Assembly (NCBI RefSeq): GCF_965363235.1
Contig: NC_134843.1
Location: forward strand, 86,523,795 to 86,587,794
Direction of reading: 5' to 3'
Length of the DNA: 64,000 nucleotides
DNA from: Mytilus galloprovincialis
Lineage: Eukaryota; Mollusca; Bivalvia; Mytilida; Mytilidae
Part shown: one piece after another, positions 1-11,700 of the stretch
Position numbering within the stretch: position 1 is the stretch's first letter
How the letters are laid out: every line of letters begins with the position of its first letter
The notes under the pieces: generated by a model
What the model was told of the DNA's origin: nothing
Databases searched by the model: none
What the model saw: only the letters and a program-made list of their open reading frames with translations
Program-made: the position numbers and the translations under genes

Positions 1-704
1 AGTTAATGTTTGTAAGGTAATATTTGTTTACCAATGTTCATGAAGCCACATCCTAAATATAATCATAACCTGAAGAGAAACTAATCCTATTTAAGGTTTG
101 GTAACTCAGAAGCGAAAAAAGAAAAAAAATCCCATATTTTAAATTTATATCAGTTAACTAACATAATCAAATGTAGTTTCGGGATGGTTGCTGTTTTTAC
201 TAGATAACATTTTAGCAATAAATATATTATAGTTGGTCAATTTGAGTATTATAGTTAATAGAAAGGAAAAACCTGAAAGTATTTTTGGGCATTTCCAAAA
301 CCTAATTAAATCAGAACTCACATATAATCCGAATGATAGAAATATGGAGGAGTTCTACATGAAATAACACTTTATAAATTAATACTTTAATGTTATTTTG
401 ATATCACTAGAAAGATGATGTGGGACTCGATATTTTGAATTTATTACTTTATGTTCGTATTTACAGTTCTAAATATATTCACAATATACCTATAAAGTTG
501 CTCTAGATTACTATAATATTACCCCTAACAGAACTTTTTAAATTGAAATACAGAGATATATAAGAAGATTGGTAGTAGTCTTCTACACCGAACCGTTGTA
601 GAGGCCGAACAACTAGCTATAGAGGGCCACAAAATGACTACTGTAAAAAAAATCCAATAAGAAAACCTTAAATCTCATCTATCAAAAAACGATAAATGTG
701 GGAG
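1..704. other. AT-rich intergenic sequence
   Basis: No open frame of useful length, no splice-bounded exon and no clear repeat was seen here. Base composition is strongly AT-rich like the rest of the spacer. Confidence 0.5.
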
Positions 705-885
705 ATCTATCAACCACATCAACAAACATCAACCACTGAACAACAGGTTCCTAACTTAGGACAGGTGCAAACAAATGCTGTGGGTTAAAAGATTACAACA
801 GGCGCTAACCTCCGCCCTAACTTGAAACAGTAGTATAACATTACAACATAGAAAGACAAACTATAAAATTTAAATTGAAATAGCT
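705..885 (+). repeat. Dispersed repeat R1, partial copy
   Basis: It resembles the 3' part of the longer copy at 27140-27570: a 'caaccactgaa..acaggttcct' block, then 'gggttaaa', then 'taacttgaaacagtagtataaca' style text. Other copies are at 23655-23830, 35195-35330 and 55265-55405 on the opposite strand. No coding content. The family is recalled from mussel genomes; its class is unknown. Confidence 0.6.
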
Positions 886-1824
886 CAAACTTATTCATTT
901 CAAGGCCAGTACTTGTGTTAAAACGTGTGAATAATTAGTTGTATCCGTTTCCTATTCATTGGTAATTAGTATTGTCTTGTTAGTAAAAAGCTAAAACAAA
1001 TGTTCATCGGAAGGTACTAAGACAGTGTCCGCATCAACTTCACAAATATTACACGATGGTCTTGAAGTACATATTCAGGTACTGATGTTGTTTATCATGG
1101 TGTGATTTTATTTTTCTTTGTTTATTTGTTACTTTTAATATTTTTGGTTAAGTGTCCAATTATCGTGACTCAATACTAATACACCTTGTATCTGCGTTGT
1201 TCAGCTTAGATAATTTTGTGCGTTCTTGTCATTTGTGTGTGCTAATTAAGGTCTTTCCCCTACGTGAGGAAAGACCTTATTGTTTTTCTAATGTTTTCTT
1301 TTTCTTTTTCTTTTTTTTTCTTTTTCTTTTTTTTCTTCCAACATTTTTTAAAAAAAGGCCTCAATACGTTATTGTTGAAGATATCAAGACCAAATATGGA
1401 CCATCGATAGACCTCATCAAAAAGTATTATCAGATGACCCTGTTAATGATTTCATAATCCCCTTTAGAAGTTATCTCTCTTTTATTAGATTTTTTCGACA
1501 TGACCCCACTCCCCCCCCCCCTCGTTGTTTCTGAAGATATTATGACTTTATTTGGACAATAGGTACATCTCATCATGATGTAATACCCTATGAGGCCGCT
1601 AAGGATTTCATCATTCCCTTGGAGAGTTATATCCCCTAGAAGCTATTTCTTTTATTTGCATTTTGTATTAGTATTAGAGACAGAACCGAATTGAAAACGG
1701 CAACATGTACAAGAACATATAACAATGTTAAGAAACAGAAACAATTATTTTGTTATCAACCCTTATAAGGAGTTATTTCTCTTGAAAGATTATACACAGT
1801 TTTTTATTTTTTATTTTTTATTTC
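886..1824. other. Spacer with homopolymer tracts
   Basis: Mostly AT-rich sequence with a T-rich pyrimidine tract at about 1291-1345 and a C run near 1506-1519. Open frames across the T tract are low-complexity artefacts. Confidence 0.5.
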
Positions 1825-2312
1825 GAGAACCGGAAGTCGTAGAGACTTGAGACCTTTACCAATAATCTTTAATTCATTTGACCTTTGACTTGCACACAAG
1901 GTCAAAGGTCACTGAGTGCAAAACAAATTATACTGCAATTTCAAGATTATATATTAGGAAAATGATAAGACTTTGCTGCATACATACATAAAATGTTCCT
2001 CTCGACGAGTTCTACATTTTATACAATAAGACCAAAAATGTCCGACCGTCTGTTCAAAAGTTACAACAGGATGATTCTTAAAAGTAAAGTATTAAGTGTA
2101 TATCTTTTTAAAGGTAACAGATATCAACCTACTATAAACTGCAAAGCTGATCAGTAATTCAATACCTTCAATTTGAGGTCAATGTCAGGTCATGATGAAA
2201 TTTCACCTTGACCTTCACAGTATGCTATGACCTTGACCTTGTGATATTTGAAAGGTCAATGAGTCCTGAGTTGAATTGTGGTAGTCCCATGTCTCTACGA
2301 CTTCCGGTTCTC
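1825..2312. mobile_element. Small inverted-repeat element with nuclear-receptor-like half sites
   Basis: A perfect 21-bp inverted repeat bounds this segment: the left copy at 1825-1845 starts GAGAACCGGAAGTCG and the right copy at 2292-2312 is its reverse complement. The interior is non-coding and rich in AGGTCA/TGACCT motifs. No convincing target-site duplication is visible. Most likely a non-autonomous DNA element; the superfamily cannot be assigned. Confidence 0.55.
1899..1911 (+). promoter_or_regulatory. DR1-type nuclear receptor motif
   Basis: AGGTCAAAGGTCA is an exact direct repeat of AGGTCA with one-base spacing, the form bound by RXR, HNF4 and COUP-TF type receptors. A TGACCTTTGAC motif lies 10 bases upstream, and TGACCTTGACCTT motifs recur near 2207-2240. 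The match is exact, but function is not shown and the motif sits inside a repeat element. Confidence 0.35.
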
Positions 2313-2769
2313 AAGTTTAGTATTGCATCATATAATTGATCATTCATTGTGACCTTGAAGAACTTTGGAATTGTCCAACTTTTTTTCGACAATATTGTCC
2401 TTCAACGTCAGATCCTTTATCACTTAACAGGTTTGAGATATCAGCTGTCGTTTTAGAAAAATTGCAGTTGGAAATTTTGCAAGCGGAGGCATGTTTTTCT
2501 GAATCAACAACAGCTTACCCCTTAAAATGTTTTAGAAATTGAAGAGGTTAACATAGTTTACTTATATGTTTGACCAAATACCAAAAACATTCCATGGAAA
2601 AAAACACCAAAAAATCAATTTGAAATTTTCATGTTTTGCATTGACTTTGTAAGTTTCATAACTTCTATTTATATAGGTTGATATTGCATCATTTTTAGCA
2701 CTTTGTCAAATGAGGTCATCTGACTTAAAAATGAAAAAATAAACCCCTTTTTCATCCCAGGGTGAAGGG

Positions 2770-3240
2770 TGGGGTCATTTAGTGAAAACATTCAAATTTC
2801 TCAGATGGTAAGGTGGTCGCATATCAAATGAAAGAACATAAAGCGTACATTTCTAATTTCAAATTGACGTCCCCAAAGTATAGGTTGGTTAGGGTCATTC
2901 AGTGCAAAACATAAATGTTCTTTTAAGATAAGTTTGTTGTATATCAAATGAAAGGCCATAACATGTACATTTCCAATATCAAATTCCTGTCCTCCAAAAA
3001 AATAGTTGGATGGGGTTATTAAGTGCAAAAATCATACTTTCTAGAACATGGGGTTGTCGCATATCAAATGAAAGATCATCAAGTCTACATTACAAATATC
3101 GTACTTACGATCTCAAAAAAGTAAGGTGGATGGGGTCATTAAGTGTAAAAATTGAAAAGATTCAGAAGGTATGCTTGTCGTATATCAAACGAAAAGTCGT
3201 AACAAGTACATTACGAAAACATCACTTTTACAGGAAAGAC
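2770..3240. repeat. Tandem repeat, about 120-bp unit, four diverged copies
   Basis: The string ATATCAAATGAAAG or a close variant recurs at about 2820, 2941, 3061 and 3181, a period of 120-121 bp. Each unit also carries 'ggtcatt(c/t)agtgcaaaa'. Copies are diverged, so the array is not recent. Short open frames on both strands here follow the repeat period and are not genes. Confidence 0.75.
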
Positions 3241-3727
3241 CTTTCAATTATTTTACAAACAATTGAGATACTAGTATGTTTGGGGTTTTTTTTTCCTTGT
3301 TGTCATCTGTGTTTGTTTTTATAGTGATTAGGATTATAGCACACAATGTTGACTGCTATTTTTGACATTTTTACCTATTATGTATGTTTGTTTTGTTTAC
3401 ACATTGTTGTCAATATAATGAAGTGGTATGCAACTATCATAAAATTGAGAGGTTTAGCTTGCTATTACACCCGGTTTAACCCAGAATCTTTTTAAGAAAA
3501 TCTATTTGTTTGTTGTTTTTGGGCTTTTGATTTTGACATTTGACTAGAGACCTTTTGTTTTCAATTTACCTCAGAGTTCAGTATTTTCGCTATTTTAATT
3601 TGTTCAATAATAAAAAAAATTTAATCTACTTCTGAAATCATAAAATCTCATTTTTCATTTCAGGAATATTGATACATTATAATGTATTTCACATATAACA
3701 AAACAAATAGATACAAAAGGAGAATTA
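3241..3727. other. Spacer with repeat remnants
   Basis: No gene seen. The stretch around 3490-3600 resembles a dispersed mussel repeat, from memory only. Confidence 0.3.
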
Positions 3728-3849
3728 AACAAGAATGTGTCCACAATACACGGATGCCCGTTCCGCACTATCATTTTCTATGTTCAGTGGACCGTGAAAA
3801 TAGGGTAAAATCTCTAATTTGGCATTAAAATTAGAAGGATTATATCATA

Positions 3850-4020
3850 GGGATAAAATTGAGTATGGAAATTGGTAATGTGTCAAAGAGACAACAATCT
3901 GACCATAAAACAGACAACAGCAGAAAGTAACTAAAAGGTCTTCAATGCAGCGAGAAACTCCCACACTGGAGGCGTCATTCAGCTGGCCCCATCACAAATA
4001 TCTATATTAGGTTAGTGATA
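3850..4020 (+). repeat. Dispersed repeat R3 inserted into R2
   Basis: Contains 'gtcaaagagacaacaa', 'cttcaatgcagcgagaaact' and 'ggaggcgtcattcagctgg', a common mussel short repeat as I recall it. A second, partial copy lies at 19600-19700. R2 sequence on both sides is contiguous apart from this insert, so R3 is the younger of the two. Confidence 0.7.
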
Positions 4021-4084
4021 ATGGACTTGTGTACTAAGTTTCAAGTTGATTGGATTTCAACTTCATCAAAAACTACCTCGATCA

Positions 4085-4258
4085 AAAACTTTAACCTGAA
4101 GCGGAACAGACGAACGGACGAACAGACGAACGGACGAACGGACTGACGGATGGACGGACGAACGGACTGACGGATGGACGGAGGGACGGTACGACGAACG
4201 GACGGACGGACGAACGGACGGACGGATGAACGGACGGACGGACGAACGGACGCAGAGC
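4085..4258. repeat. GACG-type microsatellite
   Basis: Imperfect ACGGACGA / ACGGACTG units fill this stretch. Both strands stay open by periodicity and would encode Ser-Val-Arg-Pro-like strings; these are not genes. Similar tracts occur inside R2 at 17071-17105 and at 52560-52645. Confidence 0.85.
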
Positions 4259-4262
4259 CCAA

Positions 4263-5700
4263 AAAACATAATGACAATAAATCGGGCATAAAAAATTAAG
4301 TGACAGGAGAAGCATAGAAGATAGAAAAAAGATAGTCAATAACAAAACAGTACGCTCGGTTAATAATCGGCGTTAGCTATGGTTAGCTAATAGTTACTGT
4401 TTCATTATTTTAGTAAAATTTGAACAGCAATAGTTATGAAATCTAGAATCTCTAAATTATAATAAAGAATTTATTTTGTTGACTGAGCAAGATATATAAT
4501 ATTATGGCGTATATTTTTATATGAATCTTTTAAACTTTTTATACATTGACATGTACCATTTATCTGAATTTGTAGCAACATTTTCATAATTAATAGCTTT
4601 TAAAAATCGTTTAAATTTGCGTTGACTTCGTATAGAAGGCTGGATACATCAATATGATTATCACAATATATTGTCGACCATTCGATACTTTCTTCAATTT
4701 GTTTTCCTATTTATCTTTACATGAGCAATAAAAAATACAATTGTTCATATTTCTTTACAAACAATTAATTCTGTCAAGTTACTACTGATTTTCATTTTTT
4801 TCAACTAAGGTGAGTATTCAGTATCAAATCTGTACAAGTGAATTGGTCAACTTCCTATATATCATAGTACGTACAATTACATTTTGAATAACAATTCGTA
4901 TATGTTCGTTTAGTGTTCAACGACGGAAACGTGTGCACTCGTCGTTATCAAATGCCAACGGCTTTTGTTTTGTTTTATCTTTTCATTTTTTGTTGTTTTT
5001 TGTATGAAGTACAATAGAAATACGACTGGCACCACAGGTGGGGAATTTACTAATTACCTTTCCTTAGCCCCTGAGTTCACCACTGCATTTTGGTGAGGGT
5101 TCATATTGCACGGTTTTTAGTTTTCAGTGTATGCATTGTAATTATTATAATCATTCCAAATAATACTAATAGTTACAATATGCTTGATAGAGTTTTATCT
5201 ACCTCAAAGAGGTTGTACATACCAAGAGTTAATAGCAAACGGTGTTAAATGCGGATGGATTGTAAAACAAACTTCCCCAGCATAGCTTTTAACTAAACAC
5301 GATTTTGTTTTATATTTATAATATCTCTATTTTGAAAACAGGAGGAAGAATTTGATAAAAATTGCAACTAGACTCCTACGCATTATATAGTGATGTTCTA
5401 TTTCAACGTCTCGAATACATGTACAAGTCAAACAAGTTTCTCCATAATGTTATCTTACTAGTTCAGAATTCAATGTCATTACAATTATCTCGATGCAAAG
5501 AATTTGACTCGGAATTAAGTGCATCAGGTCAATAAGTATTTGCAAACGTGTTTTCAAAGAATTCCACTTATTTTGGTTTTTCTATCCATGTAATATATAC
5601 ACAATCGATGGGAAATGAAAATACTTGCGGAAGAAATTCAAAAGTTTTTTATACTTAATTGAACATCAATTAGTCATTATGTAGACTATTGAGGTCAGTT
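4263..5700. other. Spacer upstream of the IgSF gene
   Basis: AT-rich with no gene seen. A dispersed-repeat remnant is likely at about 5015-5140 ('gactggcaccacaggtgggg', 'gagttcaccactgcattttgg'), recognised from memory of mussel repeats. Confidence 0.4.
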
Positions 5701-5710
5701 TGTATTTTCC

Positions 5711-5718
5711 TTATATAA
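5711..5718 (+). promoter_or_regulatory. Possible TATA box
   Basis: TTATATAAG lies about 40 bases before the ATG of the IgSF gene. If used, transcription would start only a few bases upstream of the ATG, giving a very short leader. The region is AT-rich, so a chance match is possible. Confidence 0.3.
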
Positions 5719-5753
5719 GTAACTATTATGTATACATTGAATAATATTGTAAA

Positions 5754-5799
5754 ATGTTTTCGATACAGGCGATTGCCCTACTTCTATGTTTATGTGAAG
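5754..5799 (+). CDS. IgSF gene exon 1: signal peptide
   Basis: Encodes MFSIQAIALLLCLCE plus one base. The hydrophobic core (IALLLCLC) fits a signal peptide. The donor GTTTGT follows and the intron is 194 bases. The ATG is the only one in frame with the downstream Ig exons at the head of a hydrophobic leader. Confidence 0.75.
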
Positions 5800-8700
5800 G
5801 TTTGTAAAATTAGTATATCTTGTGAATGTAAAATGGTTTATTGATTTTGTAACCGTTTTTAGACAATTTATAATTAAAATTTTACATTTTCCACATCATT
5901 CCGTCTGTTGGCACAATTTGTTTCTGTAGCCTTTTAAAAATGAAAATTCTTTTATGTTGTTCCAAAACATTGTAATGAATAATTCTTTTTTAGTTACAGC
6001 TTCATGTGCAAACGATGACATTTACGGCAAGCATACTAATAAAGTCAATATTACAATGTTTACAACAGTTGGATCTACAAAAGTTTTGAAATGTACTGTC
6101 AGCCAACAATCGACGTACTACACTTGGGAGAATGGAAAAACGATTGCACAACAAGAAAAAATAAACACAAAGATCCAACACTCGAACAAATTTAGTATCA
6201 ATCGCACCCTTCAAGAATACAATTTGAAAATAACTAATATCTCGATAGCTGATGGTGGAAAATACTGTTGCGAACAAATATATCAAATATATGTCCAGTA
6301 CTGTATACAGTTGTGCATAATAGGTAATTGTAAGTTAGATTTTTTCTTCTGTGATGACTGTTTTTCGTACTATTTCATTCCACGTTTTTTGCTTTTAGGA
6401 TTTTTTATCTTTTGTTTTGGTAGAGATATGTTCTACAGGAAATCCTTTTTTTCGATCGAGAGAGAGTCGATATTACAATCATCTTTTCATTTATTGTAAA
6501 CAGTTTCCGATATGAGCATGCTTGAGGCGTTTTGTTCATTTTTCTTTTGTTGAAGACTAGTTTTGAACTACAAATGTCGCTTGCTTTTATATCTTTCGGT
6601 TGTTGTATAATTTTCAAAAGCCTTATATAAGGTTTTACCGTACAAAAAAAATGCAAGAATAATTGTCTATTCACGCATGTGGATGCATATTCAAATTATA
6701 TGTCTATTAAAGATTGTACATATTTTGGAATGTAATTCAAATGTCATATTTAAAGAGAATAAATATAATGATTCATTCCTAACAGAGACATTTATACATG
6801 TATATATGTCTCTATTCATATCAACCTTTTTTTGTATTTGAAGAACTATTTCAGCTTAACTTGAATTGTATGCTTGCTTATTGTATTAGGTTTTTTTTAA
6901 CTCAAGAACGACTTTGTATGAAAATAAATAGAAAAGAGATTTTCGCCTGTATATCAATAACTTAACAAAGAGTCTGTTGAAGAGATATAGAGTCAAATTA
7001 TTTCTCCAGTCCATGCACGTATTAAATTATGATCCTGATACCTTTGATAACTATTTACGCCACTGGGTCGATGCCACTTCTGGTGGACGTTTCGTACCCA
7101 AGGGTATCACCAGCCCAGTAGTCATCACTTCGGTGTTGACTTGAATATCAATTATAAGGTCATTTTTATAAATTTCCTGTTTACAAAAATATGAATATTT
7201 CGAAAAACTACGGTTTTCTTATCCCAGGAATAGATTAACTTAGCTGTATTTGGCATAACTGTTTTGGAATTTTGGGTCCTCAATGCTCTTCAACTTTGTG
7301 CTTGTTTGGAGTTATAACTATTTTGATCTGAGCGTCACTGATGAGTCTTATGTAGGCGAAACTCGCGTCCTGGCGTATTACATTATAATCCTGGTACCTT
7401 TGATAACTAATTACTCACATGGTCACAGTCTAACTGTTATCAAATACTACTCGGATATTTTTGATTATAAAAGAATCTATAACATTATTATACTTTTAAA
7501 AGCCTTGTTCACCAACTTGTGTTTATCCAGAAGATCAAAAGTTTTATTCAGCGTAATACATAGCTTTCATACCAAATTACAAATTGTACATGTTTTTCTT
7601 AAATTTCAAAACACAGTGTGTTTCAAACTAAATTGAATTATTCTGTATCCAAAGACAATTTAAAGTTTAACTTTGTAACTTAATTTTGGTTTTTGGTAAA
7701 CTATATATACTATTTCTATTATGTTGCAAAAATCTGTTTCATCTATTTTAGGCGTATATGATTTGGTTATCGGGTTAATAAAAAAAACTGACATGATATA
7801 GTTATAGTCTAATAATGTATATATGTAGCATTTAAACTGTGAATTTAGGTAAAGATTGTAGAAAAATAATTAATGGTATTTTCAATTATAAAAAAGTATG
7901 CCTGCAAACAAACAATCTACAAATATAGCTAATGGTTAAAAAAAATACATTTAAAACCATACACACATGCATTCTTACGCAAACTTTCTTTAGAAAAATA
8001 AAGGAAAACAACAAATATGCAAAAAAAAATGACTGTTCAAAATACTACAAAGAATACTAAAGATTGGCCAATACAAACTCCAGTAATAACTGGGTGTGAA
8101 ATTATATGCGTTAAAAGACAGGCAATTATATCCAACTTAGTGGTAAATCTGATATGACGCTCTTCTTTCGTTTTGTAAATGAAACCATGTTCGAACTCTA
8201 ATAAACATGGGATGCACGCGATTGAATTAAAATTGCAACGTCATTGGTGTCTTCGTGTTGCTTCCAAGAAAATGAAATAAAATCGCTTTAAAGGTAAGTT
8301 TTTTTTATACATGTAGCGGTTTGGATTATATCAAATTGAAATTGATGCCTTTCGAATGTGTTTTAAAGGTTCGATTCAATTACAAAAGATCCAAATATTT
8401 CAATAAGAATCGTAATGATTTTATCACGTCAGGCTCTACTTAATCTTGACAAGAATAGGAATTTCAGTTGTCAACATTCTTCATCTATCCTTCATTTTTT
8501 CCACAAAAAGTAAGGAACAAACTGTAGGTGAATTTAAATTATTATTTTTTTTTTATCTAATATGAAAACAGGAGAAATATTCATTCCTTTCACTGTGCCT
8601 GCTTAATATAATCTGTTCTACACACATTCAGCTCACTAGGAAGCCGAATTTGATCTGCAGTGGATTAATCGGATGTTAGCGATTTGCCTGAACTGTGTCG

Positions 8701-11700
8701 AATTTACTGCATTGGATAAGTCTAAAAAGCGACTGAAAGTAAAAACATGACTAAATAGTTTATAGTTCAGACTTTCTGGTCATGTTCCGATCAAAAAAGC
8801 GTTTCAGACATAAATCCATTTACGAGCGGTTGCAATTCGGAATTTTTTTATTGTAAAAACCAAATAATATATATAGAGGCAAAAAGTCATGTTTTCATTT
8901 ATAACCAGGGAAGCAAAACATGTATTTTTTTAGTTAGTATCATTAACTACAGGAAATGATTAATTCTTTTAATAGTTGTATGATTGCATGTATTATATTT
9001 TTCTCATACATTTCTCTACTTCAAAATCAATTGCAGCGTTTCCTTCAATAAACATATAATAATTAACTGAGAATTACTATTCAAGTGTGAAGAGGCTCGT
9101 CGGAGTCAGAGCTCATCATTTAGTGATATTTTAAGTAAATTCATAAAATTTCTATTTTATTTTTATTTGTTATCTAAGATATATTTTGATTCTTATTTCC
9201 ATATATGCCCATTTATGTTATCCGTAACAATATAAACCAAAACTGTTTTAGATCCAAGATTGCGACCACAATGTTAGATCCGAAATTCTAAGCGTATCTT
9301 CAGAATTAATATATGACGTGTTTTCAGCTTTATTTTAACGTAAATCCTATATATAGGCCTTATGTACTAAGGGCCAATTCATGTTTTAAATGTTGATGTA
9401 AATGTCCTTTGGTTTTGTGAGTCTTTGTTTACTCCTTGGTTTTGATTGTTATTGTCTTTTAAAATAATGTATTCCCCTTTGTAAAATGATTGTCGTGAAT
9501 ATTTAGAACATGTCATTGACGAATACTGAGTAGGATAATAGATATAAGAAGATGTGGTATGAATGCACAAATCATTCTAAATCTATATATAATTGCACGT
9601 CAAGTATTCCCTTATTCCTACGCATATTTATTATAATGATTTGGCTTTGTAAATGTTGTATTTATGGTTTTTTTCCAGGAAATCACAACCGAAATTATTG
9701 ACAGAATGACATATACACAAAACTAAATGAATAATTGAAATCAAGATGTTTGCGTTATAAACACATTAATCTCCAGATACTTTAAAATGTATTTACTTTC
9801 AAAATTTGTTATTTCGCAAAGGTTTGTGTTATAACGCAAAGGTTTTCGTTATATCGCAAATATTTGCGTTATAACGCAAAGGTTTGCGTTATATCACAAA
9901 GGTTACTTTGCGCTAAAACAAAGTTTGAAAGTAAATACATTTTAAAGTATCTGAAGATAAACTTGTATGTGCGCATCAAGATAGAGTAGAATTTTAAAGG
10001 AGTTGATCTTCAGAATTGTGATTATTCTATTCATTATCGACGGAATCAAATGATAATGAAACAAGATTGTAGCATCCTTTAGTTGGTCAAGGAAAACGTG
10101 GAGTTTCCACATCAAAATATATGAGTTCGTCCAATAAAATATGTTCGTACGAAAGTATTTCATTAGAATATATTTAATTTTTAATTCAGAGGCACCAGAA
10201 ATCTCTGTTATTCAGCTTGACGATGGTTCCTTGTTGTGTAATACAAGTAGTTTTCCAAATAACTATAGCTTCTCTAGATGGGAACACAAAACGTCAACGG
10301 GGAAACACTTAAGATATCTAAATGGGACCGAGAATGGAACTCTAAACTTTGACACTTTGGAGGGAAACAGTGGACTTATATACAATTTGGACGGGATATA
10401 TGTTTGTCAAATGGATAATCGCATGGCAGAAAATGACGAAGGCAGTTTTCAAAGTGGGTTTGCAAATGTGATGTTTAAAGGTAATAATAACAGTTCTTTA
10501 AGATAGGCACTTATGGTTTGCATTTCTTCTGATAATTTCATATTTTCAAAATAAGCACACTCCTTAAACAGGAAACAGTATTCTTCAATTTCAATATGTT
10601 TTCTTTAAATATCTGATACCAATATACGTCCACAAAATATATTTCAAAGTTCTAACTTAAAATTTTATTGTTGAAAACAGTAGTATGTTGTCATGAAAAT
10701 ATGATAATGATAAGCTTAACCAAAGACAGTGACTATGCTTGTTTTGCCAAATTATGTTAGAAATACACTAATTGTTGATACCAGGATTAAATTTTGTATT
10801 TACGTCAGACGCACGTTTCGTCTACAAAAGACTCATCAGTGACGCTCTAATCCAAAAAAGTTTAAAAAGCCAAATAAAGTAACAAGTTGAAAAGCATTGG
10901 GAACCAAAATTCCTAAAAGTTTTCTAAACAGTTAATTTATAAATATGACCCTATCAAGAAGAGTCACAAGATATTAATATTTTGCACAAATATTCCGGAC
11001 AAATTATAATTTGTAAAATCTATTTCTACACACCAAAAGAGAGAAGGTATGCGTATGTCAATCAATTTGTAAACACTTTCTTCACGGGTGAAGCAAATGG
11101 TTTGATTTTTACTAAGTAAATGAACAATCCGTAGCAAAAGAAAACAAACAAACAAAATTTGAACAAATCAAACCCAAAATACTCATCTGAATTAAACTGC
11201 TGGTACTTTCCGTGTGCTATACAATAATAACATGCTTTGCGGTTATTTCAAGTTAAAACATCTTATGATGTAGATCGCTTTAATTAATTATTGGTTTTCC
11301 CACAATTAAGCTTCTAAAGAATGATTTTGATAGAAAAGGGGTCATTGTTCAATAAATTAACCATTCAACAAATTTAATATAGAGTTAAGTTCCGTAAACT
11401 GATTTCTGATTATAACGTTAAATTAAAGTAATAGTATACATGACACGTGGCTATGTATTAAATTTAAAACTTTAGATCAAAAATTTTGACATAAATATAG
11501 ATATTTCCCATGACCATAACAATATCGTTGTAAGTACAGTAGACATCAAACTTTTTCAAACAGACACAAGCAGGTCTTCTTTGTTTGCTTAATTGTTAGG
11601 GTCTACTTCGAATGCGTTACAAAACTTTTGTCCATAATTTCATGTGTGGAGTGATATTTTTCTTGAATATTATATATTTTATCTGTGCTGTAAATGTGTT

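Larger units (their letters stand above)
3728..4262 (-). repeat. Dispersed repeat R2, interrupted copy
   Basis: This is the reverse-complement counterpart of the copy at 17022-17478. It begins AACAAGAATGTGTCC, continues through 'cactatcattttctatgttcag', and ends in a GACG-type microsatellite. It is interrupted at about 3853-4020 by another repeat (R3), after which R2 resumes with 'gtgtactaagtttcaagttga'. Confidence 0.75.
6324..10189 (+). other. Intron 2 of the IgSF gene
   Basis: A 3.9 kb intron. It contains repeat R4 (7015-7435) and a foldback element (9769-9958). The stretch 7436-9768 is AT-rich and I see no gene, exon or clear repeat in it. Confidence 0.6.

Noticed and set aside
1152-1457. 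101-codon open frame (+)
   Set aside because: Its middle is a phenylalanine-rich run from a T-rich tract; there is no protein-like sequence around it.
4041-4345. Ser/Val/Arg/Pro-rich open frames on the minus strand in several phases
   Set aside because: They follow a GACG-type microsatellite, which leaves all phases open.
7283-7636. 117-codon open frame (+)
   Set aside because: It runs through the right half of dispersed repeat R4 into AT-rich intron and has no domain.
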